Assembly (NCBI GenBank): GCA_019187665.1
Contig: JABARH010000009.1
Span: forward strand, 1 to 64,000
Direction of reading: 5' to 3'
Length of the DNA: 64,000 nt
Source: Anaerolineales bacterium
Lineage (GTDB): Bacteria > Chloroflexota > Anaerolineae > Anaerolineales > Villigracilaceae
The notes under the pieces were generated by a model, which was given only the letters and a program-made list of their open reading frames with translations, made no database searches and was not told where the DNA came from. Positions 22,811-30,587 of this stretch are shown in pieces (within the stretch, counting starts at the first letter, position 1; each line of letters begins with the position of its first letter). The translations under genes were made by a program, and so were the position numbers.

Positions 22811-22848
22811 AAAAAAGAGGGAGGGCATTCGTGTCCTCCCTCTTTTTT
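22811..22848 (+). terminator. Terminator between phnD and phnC
   Basis: AAAAAAGAGGGAGG, 10-nt loop, CCTCCCTCTTTTTT: 14-bp stem with T-tract. Probably partial termination within the operon. Confidence 0.8.
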
Positions 22849-22857
22849 CAACGTTTC

Positions 22858-22924
22858 TTTGTCCGCTAATCTGCGCCAATCATCGCGAATGCGTCGCGCC
22901 AATTCGTGGAGATTAGCGGATAAA
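22858..22924. repeat. Palindromic repeat before phnC
   Basis: TTTGTCCGCTAATCT (22858-22872) / AGATTAGCGGATAAA (22910-22924), 14 of 15 paired, with GCGCCAAT/ATTCGCG words inside. Confidence 0.6.
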
Positions 22925-22944
22925 ATTACCCCAAGAGGCCATCC

Positions 22945-23706
22945 ATGCTGCGAATCCAAAACGTGTCGAAAACCTATCCCAACGGAACACAGGCGTTGAA
23001 AAACGTGTCCTTCGATGTGAAGGATGGCGAGTTCCTGGTTGTCATCGGCCTGTCCGGCTCTGGTAAATCCACGTTGCTCCGTTGCATCAATCGTTTGATT
23101 GACCCCACCGAGGGACAGATTTTCCTGGACGATGTGGACATCACCGCCGCGCCTCCTGCCAAACTGCGCCAGATTCGCCGCAAGATCGGAATGGTCTTTC
23201 AGCAGTTCAATCTTGTCAAACGTTCCAGTGTGATGACCAACGTACTTTCCGGACGCCTGGGATACGTCAACCCGTGGACCAGTCTCATCGGTCTCTGGTC
23301 AGCCGACGAAAAAAAGCGTGCCATTGAAGCGCTCGGGCGCGTCGGCATCGCAGACAAGGCCGGCGCGCGCGCGGACGCGCTCTCCGGCGGACAGCAACAG
23401 CGCGTGGGCATTGCGCGCGCGCTCATGCAGGAACCCAACCTGATTCTCGCGGATGAGCCGGTTGCCAGCCTCGACCCGGTCCTGTCGCATTCCATTTTGC
23501 AATATCTGGAACAACTTAATAAAGAGGGGATCACGGTCATTTGCTCGTTGCACTTTTTGGACCTCGTCCATCGCTATGCCACGCGTGTGGTGGCATTGAA
23601 GGACGGCATTAAAGTGTTCGAAGGCTCGGCGCAGGAAATTGACCGCGCCAGGTTTAAGGAAATCTACGGGGAAGAGGCGCAGGAAGTGCGCGCCGCATCG
23701 GTATGA
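22945..23706 (+). CDS. phnC: Phosphonate-type ABC transporter ATPase
   Basis: 253 residues. Walker A GLSGSGKST (35-43), Q-loop MVFQQFNLVKRSSVMTNVLSGRLGYV typical of PhnC, signature LSGGQQQR and Walker B LILADEPVASLDP, then the H-loop CSLHFLDL. Powers uptake through the two PhnE subunits encoded next. It overlaps phnE1 by 4 nt. Confidence 0.93.
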   Translation: MLRIQNVSKTYPNGTQALKNVSFDVKDGEFLVVIGLSGSGKSTLLRCINRLIDPTEGQIFLDDVDITAAPPAKLRQIRRKIGMVFQQFNLVKRSSVMTNVLSGRLGYVNPWTSLIGLWSADEKKRAIEALGRVGIADKAGARADALSGGQQQRVGIARALMQEPNLILADEPVASLDPVLSHSILQYLEQLNKEGITVICSLHFLDLVHRYATRVVALKDGIKVFEGSAQEIDRARFKEIYGEEAQEVRAASV

Positions 23707-25103
23707 GGGCAGACATGACCAACGCAGCGGCCACCCGCCCTCCCGTGACGCGCAGCGGAGTCGCGTCTGCATTGATGCCCGGCCTGGGGCAAATCCTGCT
23801 CGGGCAGAAATATCGCGGCGGAGGAATCCTGATCGGGTTTCTGATCATGCTCGGCACGGTGGCCTGGTATAAAGATCCGGCCTGGTATTTTTCGCCCGCT
23901 GTGATTTGGCTGTGGAATATTTTTGACGCGGTCAGCCTGGCTGGTGGAAAAGCGCGTTCGATCCTACTGCCGCTGGCGGCGGGATTGCTGGCTGCGTATG
24001 GGATCGGCTGGCAGGTGGTGGGCATAGACTTTGGCAAGGCCGACCTGGACCGTGCCGCCGCGATTTTGCGCCCGATGGCGAATCCCGATTTCATTCAAAC
24101 GCGGCGCGAGAAAAATGAAATGTGGGTGAATATTCAAGTCCCATGTTCCAGCGAACCGCCGCTTGCGCGGCGCGAGGATGCGGGACGCGTGGCGATGGTC
24201 ATCCCAGATTGCGGCACGGTCGGCGAAACATTGATCGTGAGCGCCAGTGGCATGTGGCCCGATACAGACACCGAAGTATTGTGGCGCACGCCCATCGGCG
24301 ACCCGAAGATGGTCGGCGAGGGCGAGTCGCAGATGCTGGTTGCACGCAGCGATGAGAGCGGTGTTGTGACCACCGCCGTCCGCGTGCCGACCACCGCCCT
24401 GGTCGCGGCGCCCGACCCGACACTGGCGCAGTTCCATCGCGTTTATTTTTATCAATATCGTCCCCTCGGCGGGATCGAGTTGTCGTATGTCGGCGGCGAG
24501 GTGGTCAAGGGCGCGCTTGCCACCGTGTCCATGGCTCTGCTCGCCACCGGTCTGGCGATGCTCTTTGCCATTCCGCTTTCATTCCTGGCCGCGCACAATT
24601 TGATGAGTGGAAACCCCCTCACGTATGCGGTTTATGTGATCGTACGTACCCTGTTCAATATTTTGCGCTCCATCGAATCGCTGATCATCGCCATCGTGTT
24701 CGTGGTGATCGTCGGGCTGGGTCCCTTCGCGGGCATGCTGGCATTGGCGGTTCACTCGGTTGCCGCGCTCGGCAAACTCTATTCCGAAGTGATCGAAGGC
24801 ATAGACCAGGGACCGATCGAGGCCCTGCGCGCCAGCGGCGCCAACTGGCTGCAAACCGTGCGCTACGCGGTCATCCCGCAGATCGTCCCGCCGTTTACCG
24901 CTTTTACAATTTATCGCTGGGATATTAACGTCCGCTCCGCGACCATCATCGGTTTTGTGGGCGGCGGCGGCATCGGCTTCCTGCTGGTGGAATTGATCCG
25001 CGTCAACAATATGCGCGGCGTCAGCGCGGCGTTCATTGCGATCGCGGTGGTGGTCATTGTCCTCGACTATTTCAGCGCCAAACTGCGCGAGAGGCTGGTC
25101 TGA
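23703..25103 (+). CDS. phnE: PhnE-type permease with extra N-terminal and external domains
   Basis: 466 residues, far longer than ordinary PhnE (about 260). The N-terminal 90 residues contain ALMPGLGQILLGQKYRGGG and two to three membrane segments. Then comes an external domain (about 110-235) with a Cys pair (PCSSEPP, IPDCGTVGE) and an Ig-like pattern, followed by the permease core with the EAA loop (GPIEALRASGANWLQTVRYAVIPQI) and NVRSATIIGFVGGGGIG. Start at 23703 could be GTG/ATG within the phnC overlap; the internal ATG at 23715 is also possible. Acts with phnC and the second permease. Confidence 0.85.
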   Translation: MRADMTNAAATRPPVTRSGVASALMPGLGQILLGQKYRGGGILIGFLIMLGTVAWYKDPAWYFSPAVIWLWNIFDAVSLAGGKARSILLPLAAGLLAAYGIGWQVVGIDFGKADLDRAAAILRPMANPDFIQTRREKNEMWVNIQVPCSSEPPLARREDAGRVAMVIPDCGTVGETLIVSASGMWPDTDTEVLWRTPIGDPKMVGEGESQMLVARSDESGVVTTAVRVPTTALVAAPDPTLAQFHRVYFYQYRPLGGIELSYVGGEVVKGALATVSMALLATGLAMLFAIPLSFLAAHNLMSGNPLTYAVYVIVRTLFNILRSIESLIIAIVFVVIVGLGPFAGMLALAVHSVAALGKLYSEVIEGIDQGPIEALRASGANWLQTVRYAVIPQIVPPFTAFTIYRWDINVRSATIIGFVGGGGIGFLLVELIRVNNMRGVSAAFIAIAVVVIVLDYFSAKLRERLV

Positions 25104-25104
25104 G

Positions 25105-26238
25105 ATGAAAACCTCGCGCCTCTTTCGCAATGCCCTCATCACAACGCTGGTCATCGCCGCCTTTGTTGTTTCCTACAACGTCACCGACGCCGATTTCGGA
25201 AAACTGTTTCGCAACCTGCCCAACGGACAGAAACTCATCACCGACTTTCTAACGCCGGACGTGGTCACGCGCGACGTGGAGACGCGCACGGTTTCCATCG
25301 CCTTCCCCGTGCCGTGCGATTCCGCCCCCGCGGAAGCGGACCTTCCCGACAACGGACCGCGCCTCGTCCCCAGCGTCAATTGCGCCAACCCCCTCGAAAA
25401 ATTCACGCTCGAAGGTTTCGATCTCGAACCGGATTCCGAAGTTGTCATCCGCTGGAAACTGCCCGACGAGCGCACCATGACCGCCATCCGCACCAACACG
25501 GATGCGGAAGGCTACTTCACCTTTGAAGTGGAAGCGCGTCCCATCATTGCCAGCGCGAATGGAGTCGCCAGCCGCCTCGAAGTGGACACGCTCACTCCGG
25601 TCGGAAAATTCAAACCCAGCCCCACGTTGAAAGAAGTGCTGGACGCCATGTTCGTCACCATCTTCATGGCGCTATTGTCCACCACCATCGCCACCTTCAT
25701 CGCCGCGCCGCTTAGTTTCCTCGCCGCAAGCAATATCACCAGGCGCGGTCTGATCGGCTCCGCCGTTTACTACCTGATGCGCTTCATCTTCAACGTACTG
25801 CGCGCCTACGATCCTCTTTCCATGGCGCTCTTGTTCGCATTCTGGCTGACCTTCGGTCCCTTCCCCGGCGCCATGGCGCTCACGGTCGTCACCATCGCCT
25901 CGCTCGGGAAATTATTTTCCGAAGCCGTGGAAAACATAGACCCCGGCCCCGTCGAAGCCCTGCAAGCCACCGGCGCCAGCCCGATCCATGTCGTGCGCTA
26001 CGGCGTTCTGCCGCAAGTCGTCCCGGATTTCATCTCCTACATCGTCTACCACTGGGACATCAACGTACGCATCTCCACCATCATCGGCTTCGTCGGCGGC
26101 GGCGGCATCGGCTACCTGCTCAACCTTTACATCAACGACTTCAAATGGAACCAGGCCGGCACCGCCATCTGGGCCATCGTCATCGTCGTCTGGGCAATGG
26201 ACTTCCTCAGCGCCGAAGTCCGCAAACGATTAACGTAG
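25105..26238 (+). CDS. phnE2: Second PhnE-type permease with external domain
   Basis: 377 residues. One N-terminal membrane segment, then an external domain (about 45-175) with the same plan as in the first permease (VPCDSAP ... SVNCANPLEKFTLEGFDLEPDSEVVIRWKLP-like, ending TDAEGYFTFEVEARP), then the permease core with EAA loop (GPVEALQATGASPIHVVRYGVLPQV) and NVRISTIIGFVGGGGIGYLL. Start ATG overlaps the previous stop (TGAGATG). The two permeases presumably form a heterodimer. A terminator follows. Confidence 0.87.
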   Translation: MKTSRLFRNALITTLVIAAFVVSYNVTDADFGKLFRNLPNGQKLITDFLTPDVVTRDVETRTVSIAFPVPCDSAPAEADLPDNGPRLVPSVNCANPLEKFTLEGFDLEPDSEVVIRWKLPDERTMTAIRTNTDAEGYFTFEVEARPIIASANGVASRLEVDTLTPVGKFKPSPTLKEVLDAMFVTIFMALLSTTIATFIAAPLSFLAASNITRRGLIGSAVYYLMRFIFNVLRAYDPLSMALLFAFWLTFGPFPGAMALTVVTIASLGKLFSEAVENIDPGPVEALQATGASPIHVVRYGVLPQVVPDFISYIVYHWDINVRISTIIGFVGGGGIGYLLNLYINDFKWNQAGTAIWAIVIVVWAMDFLSAEVRKRLT

Positions 26239-26259
26239 CGGATTAGAGTTTATTCATGC

Positions 26260-26290
26260 AACGGGACTCGCCGAAAGCGGTCCCGTTTTT
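26260..26290 (+). terminator. Terminator of the phn operon
   Basis: AACGGGAC, 12-nt loop, GTCCCGTTTTT. Immediately followed by the promoter of the next gene. Confidence 0.75.
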
Positions 26291-26295
26291 CATTG

Positions 26296-26308
26296 TAGAA
26301 TCCCGCGC
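26296..26308 (+). promoter_or_regulatory. -10 of a leaderless promoter
   Basis: TAGAAT (26296-26301), CCCGCGC, then ATG at 26309. Confidence 0.55.
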
Positions 26309-26968
26309 ATGTTCAAACGCCTGATGAAATTCCTCTTCCGCCTCACGCTGACGTTGAGCCTGCTCGGCTTTGCTGGACTGCTCCTGCCCCGGTTCATTCT
26401 CCTGCTCTACGGCAAAGCGCGCACCTTCAGCGTGGAATCTGTCCCCGCCCGGCGCGCGGCAATCGTCTTCGGCGCGGGTCTCTGGCGCGACGGCTCGCCG
26501 ACCCCGGTCCTGCAAGACCGCGTTCGTACGGCGGCCAATCTTTATTTTGCCGGCAAAGTGGAAAAACTTTTAATGAGCGGCGACAATCGTTTCGTGGAAT
26601 ATAACGAACCCGAAGCCATGCGCCAATTTGCCCTCAGCCTGGGCGTGCCGGAGGAAGACATCGTTCTCGATTATGCCGGACGCCGCACATACGACACCTG
26701 CTACCGCGCCCGCGAGATCTTCCGTCTCGACTCGGTCATCCTCGTCACGCAGGATTTTCACCTGCCGCGCGCGCTCTATCTTTGCAACATGCTCGGCGTG
26801 GAGGCGGTCGGCGTCCCGGCGGATATTCAGTATTACCGAAAAATTTCGCGCGCCATCTGGCATTTGCGCGAAACGCTCGCCACCTTCGGCGCCATCACCG
26901 ATGTGATGTATGCCAAACCTGTCCCCGTTTTAGGCGACCCGGAACCGATATTCCCTGACGCTCCATAA
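26309..26968 (+). CDS. SanA/ElyC/YdcF-family (DUF218) membrane-anchored protein
   Basis: 219 residues: one N-terminal membrane anchor (about 9-33), then the DUF218 domain with AIVFGAGLWRDGSPTPVLQDRV, LLMSGDN, EPEAMRQFALSLGVPEEDIVLDYAGRRTYDTCYRA and VTQDFHLPRALYLC. Family members affect envelope integrity and lipid carrier metabolism in E. coli; the enzymatic reaction is not certain. Independent promoter, probably leaderless. Confidence 0.87.
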   Translation: MFKRLMKFLFRLTLTLSLLGFAGLLLPRFILLLYGKARTFSVESVPARRAAIVFGAGLWRDGSPTPVLQDRVRTAANLYFAGKVEKLLMSGDNRFVEYNEPEAMRQFALSLGVPEEDIVLDYAGRRTYDTCYRAREIFRLDSVILVTQDFHLPRALYLCNMLGVEAVGVPADIQYYRKISRAIWHLRETLATFGAITDVMYAKPVPVLGDPEPIFPDAP

Positions 26969-26978
26969 ACATCGGTTG

Positions 26979-26984
26979 TATAAT
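26979..26984 (+). promoter_or_regulatory. -10 of the relBE-like module
   Basis: TATAAT 20 nt before the antitoxin ATG; a weak -35 (CTGACG, 26955-26960) lies 18 nt upstream. Confidence 0.45.
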
Positions 26985-27004
26985 CAAAATGAAAGCGAGT
27001 AGAT

Positions 27005-27211
27005 ATGGTGCAAATCCGTGAATTACAGGCGCAGTATGTTACCGATGAGTCTGGCAATAAGACGGCGGTGATTCTTCCAATCGAAGAATTCGAGGAACTC
27101 CTCGAAGATTTGGAAGATTTGGCAATGCTGGCTGAACGACGCGATGAGCCGACACTGTCGTTCGAGGAAGTCAAGGAAAGGCTAAAGCGTGATGGCCTCC
27201 TTTCAGATTGA
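27005..27211 (+). CDS. RelB/Phd-like antitoxin
   Basis: 68 residues: VTDESGNKTAVILPIEEFEELLEDLEDL is the strand-helix-helix start of Phd/RelB-like antitoxins, followed by a charged C-terminal tail that would wrap the toxin. Overlaps the toxin gene by 20 nt. Type II toxin-antitoxin pair; probably represses its own promoter. Confidence 0.85.
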   Translation: MVQIRELQAQYVTDESGNKTAVILPIEEFEELLEDLEDLAMLAERRDEPTLSFEEVKERLKRDGLLSD

Positions 27212-27452
27212 GTGGAAGAACTCGGCGCTGAAAGAACTTCAAAAACTGCCGCGGCAAACCGTTACAAGAGTTGTCGCGGCAGTTGACGAATTATCGGGCA
27301 ATCCGTTTCCACAGGGAGTCAGAAAACTTGTCGGCTCAGAATATTCGTATCGAATTCGAGTTGGGGATTATCGAGTAATCTACAATGTGTTTCAAAACAG
27401 GCTGGTGGTCGAGATCGTACGTGTGCGCCATCGCAAAGATGCCTATCGATGA
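27192..27452 (+). CDS. RelE/ParE-family toxin
   Basis: 86 residues: FQIEWKNSALKELQKLP, GVRKLVGSEYSYRIRVGDYRVIYNV and VEIVRVRHRKDAYR are the RelE-family blocks, with the basic/aromatic residues (R, Y, H-R near the end) used for ribosome-dependent mRNA cleavage. ATG 27192; a GTG one codon earlier is possible. Confidence 0.88.
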   Translation: MASFQIEWKNSALKELQKLPRQTVTRVVAAVDELSGNPFPQGVRKLVGSEYSYRIRVGDYRVIYNVFQNRLVVEIVRVRHRKDAYR

Positions 27453-27461
27453 GGAGATTTT

Positions 27462-28034
27462 ATGACCCGCAACGAAGCCCTTGCCCTTGTGCGTGAATTT
27501 GTGAAGAACGAAGGATTGGTGCGCCACATGTTATCCGTTGAGGCGGCAATGCGCTTCTACGCCGAAAAATTCGGCGAGGACGCGGAGGCATGGGGTTTGC
27601 TGGGTTTGCTCCACGATTTCGATTGGGAGATTCATCCCACGCTGGAACAGCATCCCATGGACGGCGCGCCGATCCTGCGCGAGCGCGGCGTGAGCGAAGA
27701 TATCGTTCAGGATATTCTTTCCCATGCCGATCGGACCGGGGTCCCGCGCGATACGCTCCGGCGCAAAGCGCTCTATGCCTGCGACGAGGTGACCGGCTTC
27801 ATCACGGCAGTTGCGCTGGTGCGTCCGTCGCGTTCGTTGTACGATCTCGAAGCCTCCTCGGTTAAAAAGAAATGGAAAGACAAGGCGTTCGCGGCGGGCG
27901 CTGAACGTCCGCATATTGAATCTGCCACCGCCGAGTTTGGCATGGATCAGTGGGAGCATGTGAGCAATGTGATCGCCGCCATGCGGAAGATCGCGCCCGA
28001 ATTGGGGCTGGTGGGAAATCTCCAGCCGCATTAA
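27462..28034 (+). CDS. HD-domain hydrolase
   Basis: 190 residues. Metal-binding HD signature: H22, LLHDFDWE (HD at 51-52), ILSHADRTG (His about 88) and D near 108 (ACDEVTGF). Family of small HDIG-related phosphohydrolases; substrate unknown. It lies 9 nt after the toxin gene and could be cotranscribed with it by proximity only. Confidence 0.85.
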   Translation: MTRNEALALVREFVKNEGLVRHMLSVEAAMRFYAEKFGEDAEAWGLLGLLHDFDWEIHPTLEQHPMDGAPILRERGVSEDIVQDILSHADRTGVPRDTLRRKALYACDEVTGFITAVALVRPSRSLYDLEASSVKKKWKDKAFAAGAERPHIESATAEFGMDQWEHVSNVIAAMRKIAPELGLVGNLQPH

Positions 28035-28233
28035 TAACCCGGCGCGAGAGACAAAATAAACTCTGTTTTCCGCTGTGTAAGAACGATATAAAAACGGGCT
28101 TTGCCTTCCGTTCACCTGTGTTTGAGATACTGCTATACTGCCGCCATTGCCTGCGCCTGTTGCAATCGGTGAGGGAAGATGCAAGCATCCCTCGTTGCCG
28201 GGCTGGCGGTTCCATTTTCCCATAGGAGGAAAA

Positions 28234-30234
28234 ATGTCCAATCTCGTTTCTGTCTTCGCCCTGGGCTTGATCGGCGTTGTCTTGCTGTTCGGGCTGATGG
28301 GCATCCGCTTCATCCCCAACAACCGAATCGGTTTGGTGGAAAAGCGGTTCGGCATGCGATCGCTCAAATCCGGGTTGATCGCGCTGGGCGGGGAGGCCGG
28401 CTACCAGCCCCGTGTCCTGCGCGGCGGCCTGCATTGGCTCATGCCGATCCAGTATGCGGTCCACATTGCGCCGCTGGTGACGATCACGCAAGGCAAGATC
28501 GGATACGTCTTTGCCCGCGACGGCAAGCCGCTGGCTCCCGCCCAGGTGCTGGCTTCGAATACTACCGCCGATGATTTTCAGGATGTGATCAAGTTTCTGC
28601 AAGCCGGCGGACAGCGCGGACCACAGCGTTTGATCCTGCGCGAAGGCACGTATGCCATCAACCTGGTGCAATTTGTGGTGATCACGGAGGAGCGCGTTTA
28701 TTCCCTGCCGCTCAGCCGCGAGGAACAAGAGGTGGTCATCCGCATGGCGGAGGTGATCAAAGAGCGCGGCGGATTCCGTCCGGTCATCATCAAGGACACG
28801 GATGACAAGATCGGCATTGCCACTGTCCACGATGGTCCGTCTTTGGCGCAGGGTGAGATCATTGCTCCGGTGGTGGGCGACGATCCAAAGAATGAGGATG
28901 TGTATCACAACAAATTCCAGGATCCCGATAAATTCCTGAAGGCGGGCGGTTTCCGCGGACGCCAATTGCAAGTGTTGGTCGAAGGCACGTATTACGTCAA
29001 CCGCTTGTTTGCCACAGTCGAAATGATTCAAAAGACGGTCATTGACGTAGGCAATGTGGGCGTGGTTGTTTCTTACACCGGCGTGGCAGGCGAAGATCTT
29101 TCTGGCAAGGAGTATCGTCACGGCGAGCTGGTGGCGCGCGGGCAACGCGGTGTGTGGGAAGAGGCGTTGCTGCCGGGCAAGTATGCGTTCAATACGTATG
29201 CGGGCAATGTAGTCCCCGTGCCGACCACGAACTTCATCCTCAAGTGGATCCGTAATCAGACGGGCGCGCACAAGTTCGACGAGAATCTGAGCGAGGTCTC
29301 GCTGATCACAAAAGACGCGTTTGAGCCGTCTCTGCCGCTTTCGGTGGTCGTTCACATTGACTATCAAAAAGCGCCGCTGGTGGTGCAACGCTTCGGCGAC
29401 ATCAAACGCCTCGTGGAGCAGACGCTCGACCCGATGGTGGCCGCCTATTTCAAGAACATCGGTCAAACGCGCACGTTGATCCAACTCTTGCAGGAACGCA
29501 GCGACATTCAGCAAATTGCAAGCCAGGAGATGAAGGAAAAATTCCGGCACTACAATCTCGAACTCGAAGAAGTGTTGATCGGCACGCCTTCTTCGCCCGC
29601 CGATGACGTTCAGATCGAAACGATCCTCACGCAATTGCGCTCGCGCCAGATCGCGGCGGAACAGGTCGAAACGTATGACCGGCAGGAGAAAGCCGCAGTG
29701 AAGGAACGCGAACTCCGCGAAGCCGAAGCCCGCGCCGAGATGCAAACGAATATGACGCAGGCGGAACTCAATATTGAGATTCAGTCGAATCAAGGTAAGG
29801 CGGATTATCAGCGTTCGATCCAGCAGGCTCAGCAGATCCGCGCGCTGGCGGAGGCGGAAGCCGAGAAGGTGGCGCGGATCGGTATCGCGCAGGCGCTTGC
29901 GACGGAGGAACAGGTGCGGGCGTATGGCGGACCGCAGTTCCAGGTGACACAGCAAGTGCTTCAGCGCTTCGCCGACGCGATCCAGCAATCCGGCGTGGAG
30001 ATTGTGCCGCGCGTGCTGATCAAGGGCGGAGCGGATGGCGATAACAGCACCGGCAGTGTCATCGAAGGTTTGATGGCGATGCTCCTGTCCGAAAAGCTCG
30101 GCGTGGATGTGGCGGACCAAGCCGCCCGTTCGCCTGAAGCGGACGCCTTGCGCCAGCAGATTCGCGAGAGCATCAAGAAACCGATCAGCGGCGAATCCGC
30201 CTCCCCGTCGAAGCCGGACGCGAAGAAGAAGTAA
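28234..30234 (+). CDS. SPFH/flotillin-like membrane protein
   Basis: 666 residues. N-terminal membrane segment (about 3-25), then an SPFH domain beginning IRFIPNNRIGLVEKRFG. Between about 110 and 270 the sequence FLxAGGxRGxQ...EGTYxxN is present twice (KFLQAGGQRGPQRLILREGT and KFLKAGGFRGRQLQVLVEGT). A long coiled coil with EARAEMQ, AEAEAEKVARIG follows at 480-590, then a flotillin-like tail. Likely a membrane-domain scaffold. ATG 28234 has AGGAGG 5 nt upstream. Terminator directly after. Confidence 0.88.
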   Translation: MSNLVSVFALGLIGVVLLFGLMGIRFIPNNRIGLVEKRFGMRSLKSGLIALGGEAGYQPRVLRGGLHWLMPIQYAVHIAPLVTITQGKIGYVFARDGKPLAPAQVLASNTTADDFQDVIKFLQAGGQRGPQRLILREGTYAINLVQFVVITEERVYSLPLSREEQEVVIRMAEVIKERGGFRPVIIKDTDDKIGIATVHDGPSLAQGEIIAPVVGDDPKNEDVYHNKFQDPDKFLKAGGFRGRQLQVLVEGTYYVNRLFATVEMIQKTVIDVGNVGVVVSYTGVAGEDLSGKEYRHGELVARGQRGVWEEALLPGKYAFNTYAGNVVPVPTTNFILKWIRNQTGAHKFDENLSEVSLITKDAFEPSLPLSVVVHIDYQKAPLVVQRFGDIKRLVEQTLDPMVAAYFKNIGQTRTLIQLLQERSDIQQIASQEMKEKFRHYNLELEEVLIGTPSSPADDVQIETILTQLRSRQIAAEQVETYDRQEKAAVKERELREAEARAEMQTNMTQAELNIEIQSNQGKADYQRSIQQAQQIRALAEAEAEKVARIGIAQALATEEQVRAYGGPQFQVTQQVLQRFADAIQQSGVEIVPRVLIKGGADGDNSTGSVIEGLMAMLLSEKLGVDVADQAARSPEADALRQQIRESIKKPISGESASPSKPDAKKK

Positions 30235-30242
30235 GGCAAATC

Positions 30243-30277
30243 AAAAAGACCTGCGGGCAAACCCGCAGGTCTTTTTT
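30243..30277 (+). terminator. Terminator after the SPFH gene
   Basis: AAAAAGACCTGCGGG, CAAA loop, CCCGCAGGTCTTTTTT: 15-bp stem, T-tract; also usable by the convergent small gene. Confidence 0.85.
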
Positions 30278-30279
30278 GT

Positions 30280-30564
30280 CTACAAGACGCGCTTCAATTG
30301 AAAATCGCGGATCTCGTTCAGCGCGCCATCGAGGGAGGAGTGTCCGCTGTGAAAGCTCCAATCGTTGAACTGACTGGCCTCGAAGACGGCATACGCGTCC
30401 TTGTGCTCGCCGATCAGCATGAACATGGTTTCCTCATCGTCCCCAAAGATCGCCAGCGATTTGTAGGCGCGCGGTTCGGGGAACAAGCCTTCCAGTGTGA
30501 GATAGCCGTCTTTGACGCGGTTCAGCAATTGATTCAAACGTGTGGAACGAGAAATAGCTGTCAC
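30280..30564 (-). CDS. Small conserved-looking hypothetical protein
   Basis: 94 residues from a GTG start with GGAG 6 nt upstream. Sequence begins TAISRSTRLNQLLNRVKDGYLTLEG-like and contains LAIFGDDEETMFMLIGEHKDAYAVFEASQF; soluble, acidic. I do not recognise the family. It follows the P-type ATPase gene by about 20 nt on the same strand, so it may be expressed with it under Mn2+ control. Confidence 0.5.
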   Translation of the reverse strand: MTAISRSTRLNQLLNRVKDGYLTLEGLFPEPRAYKSLAIFGDDEETMFMLIGEHKDAYAVFEASQFNDWSFHSGHSSLDGALNEIRDFQLKRVL

Positions 30565-30587
30565 GGGAATCTCCGGCTGCCCAGATT

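Noticed and set aside
21679-22959. 426-codon Gly-rich frame opposite phnD
   Set aside because: Gly/Arg-rich mirror of the Pro/Ala codons in the binding protein.
27862-30120. 752-codon open frame on the minus strand opposite the SPFH gene
   Set aside because: Shadow of the SPFH coding sequence; His/Arg/Leu-rich, no motifs, no start signal.
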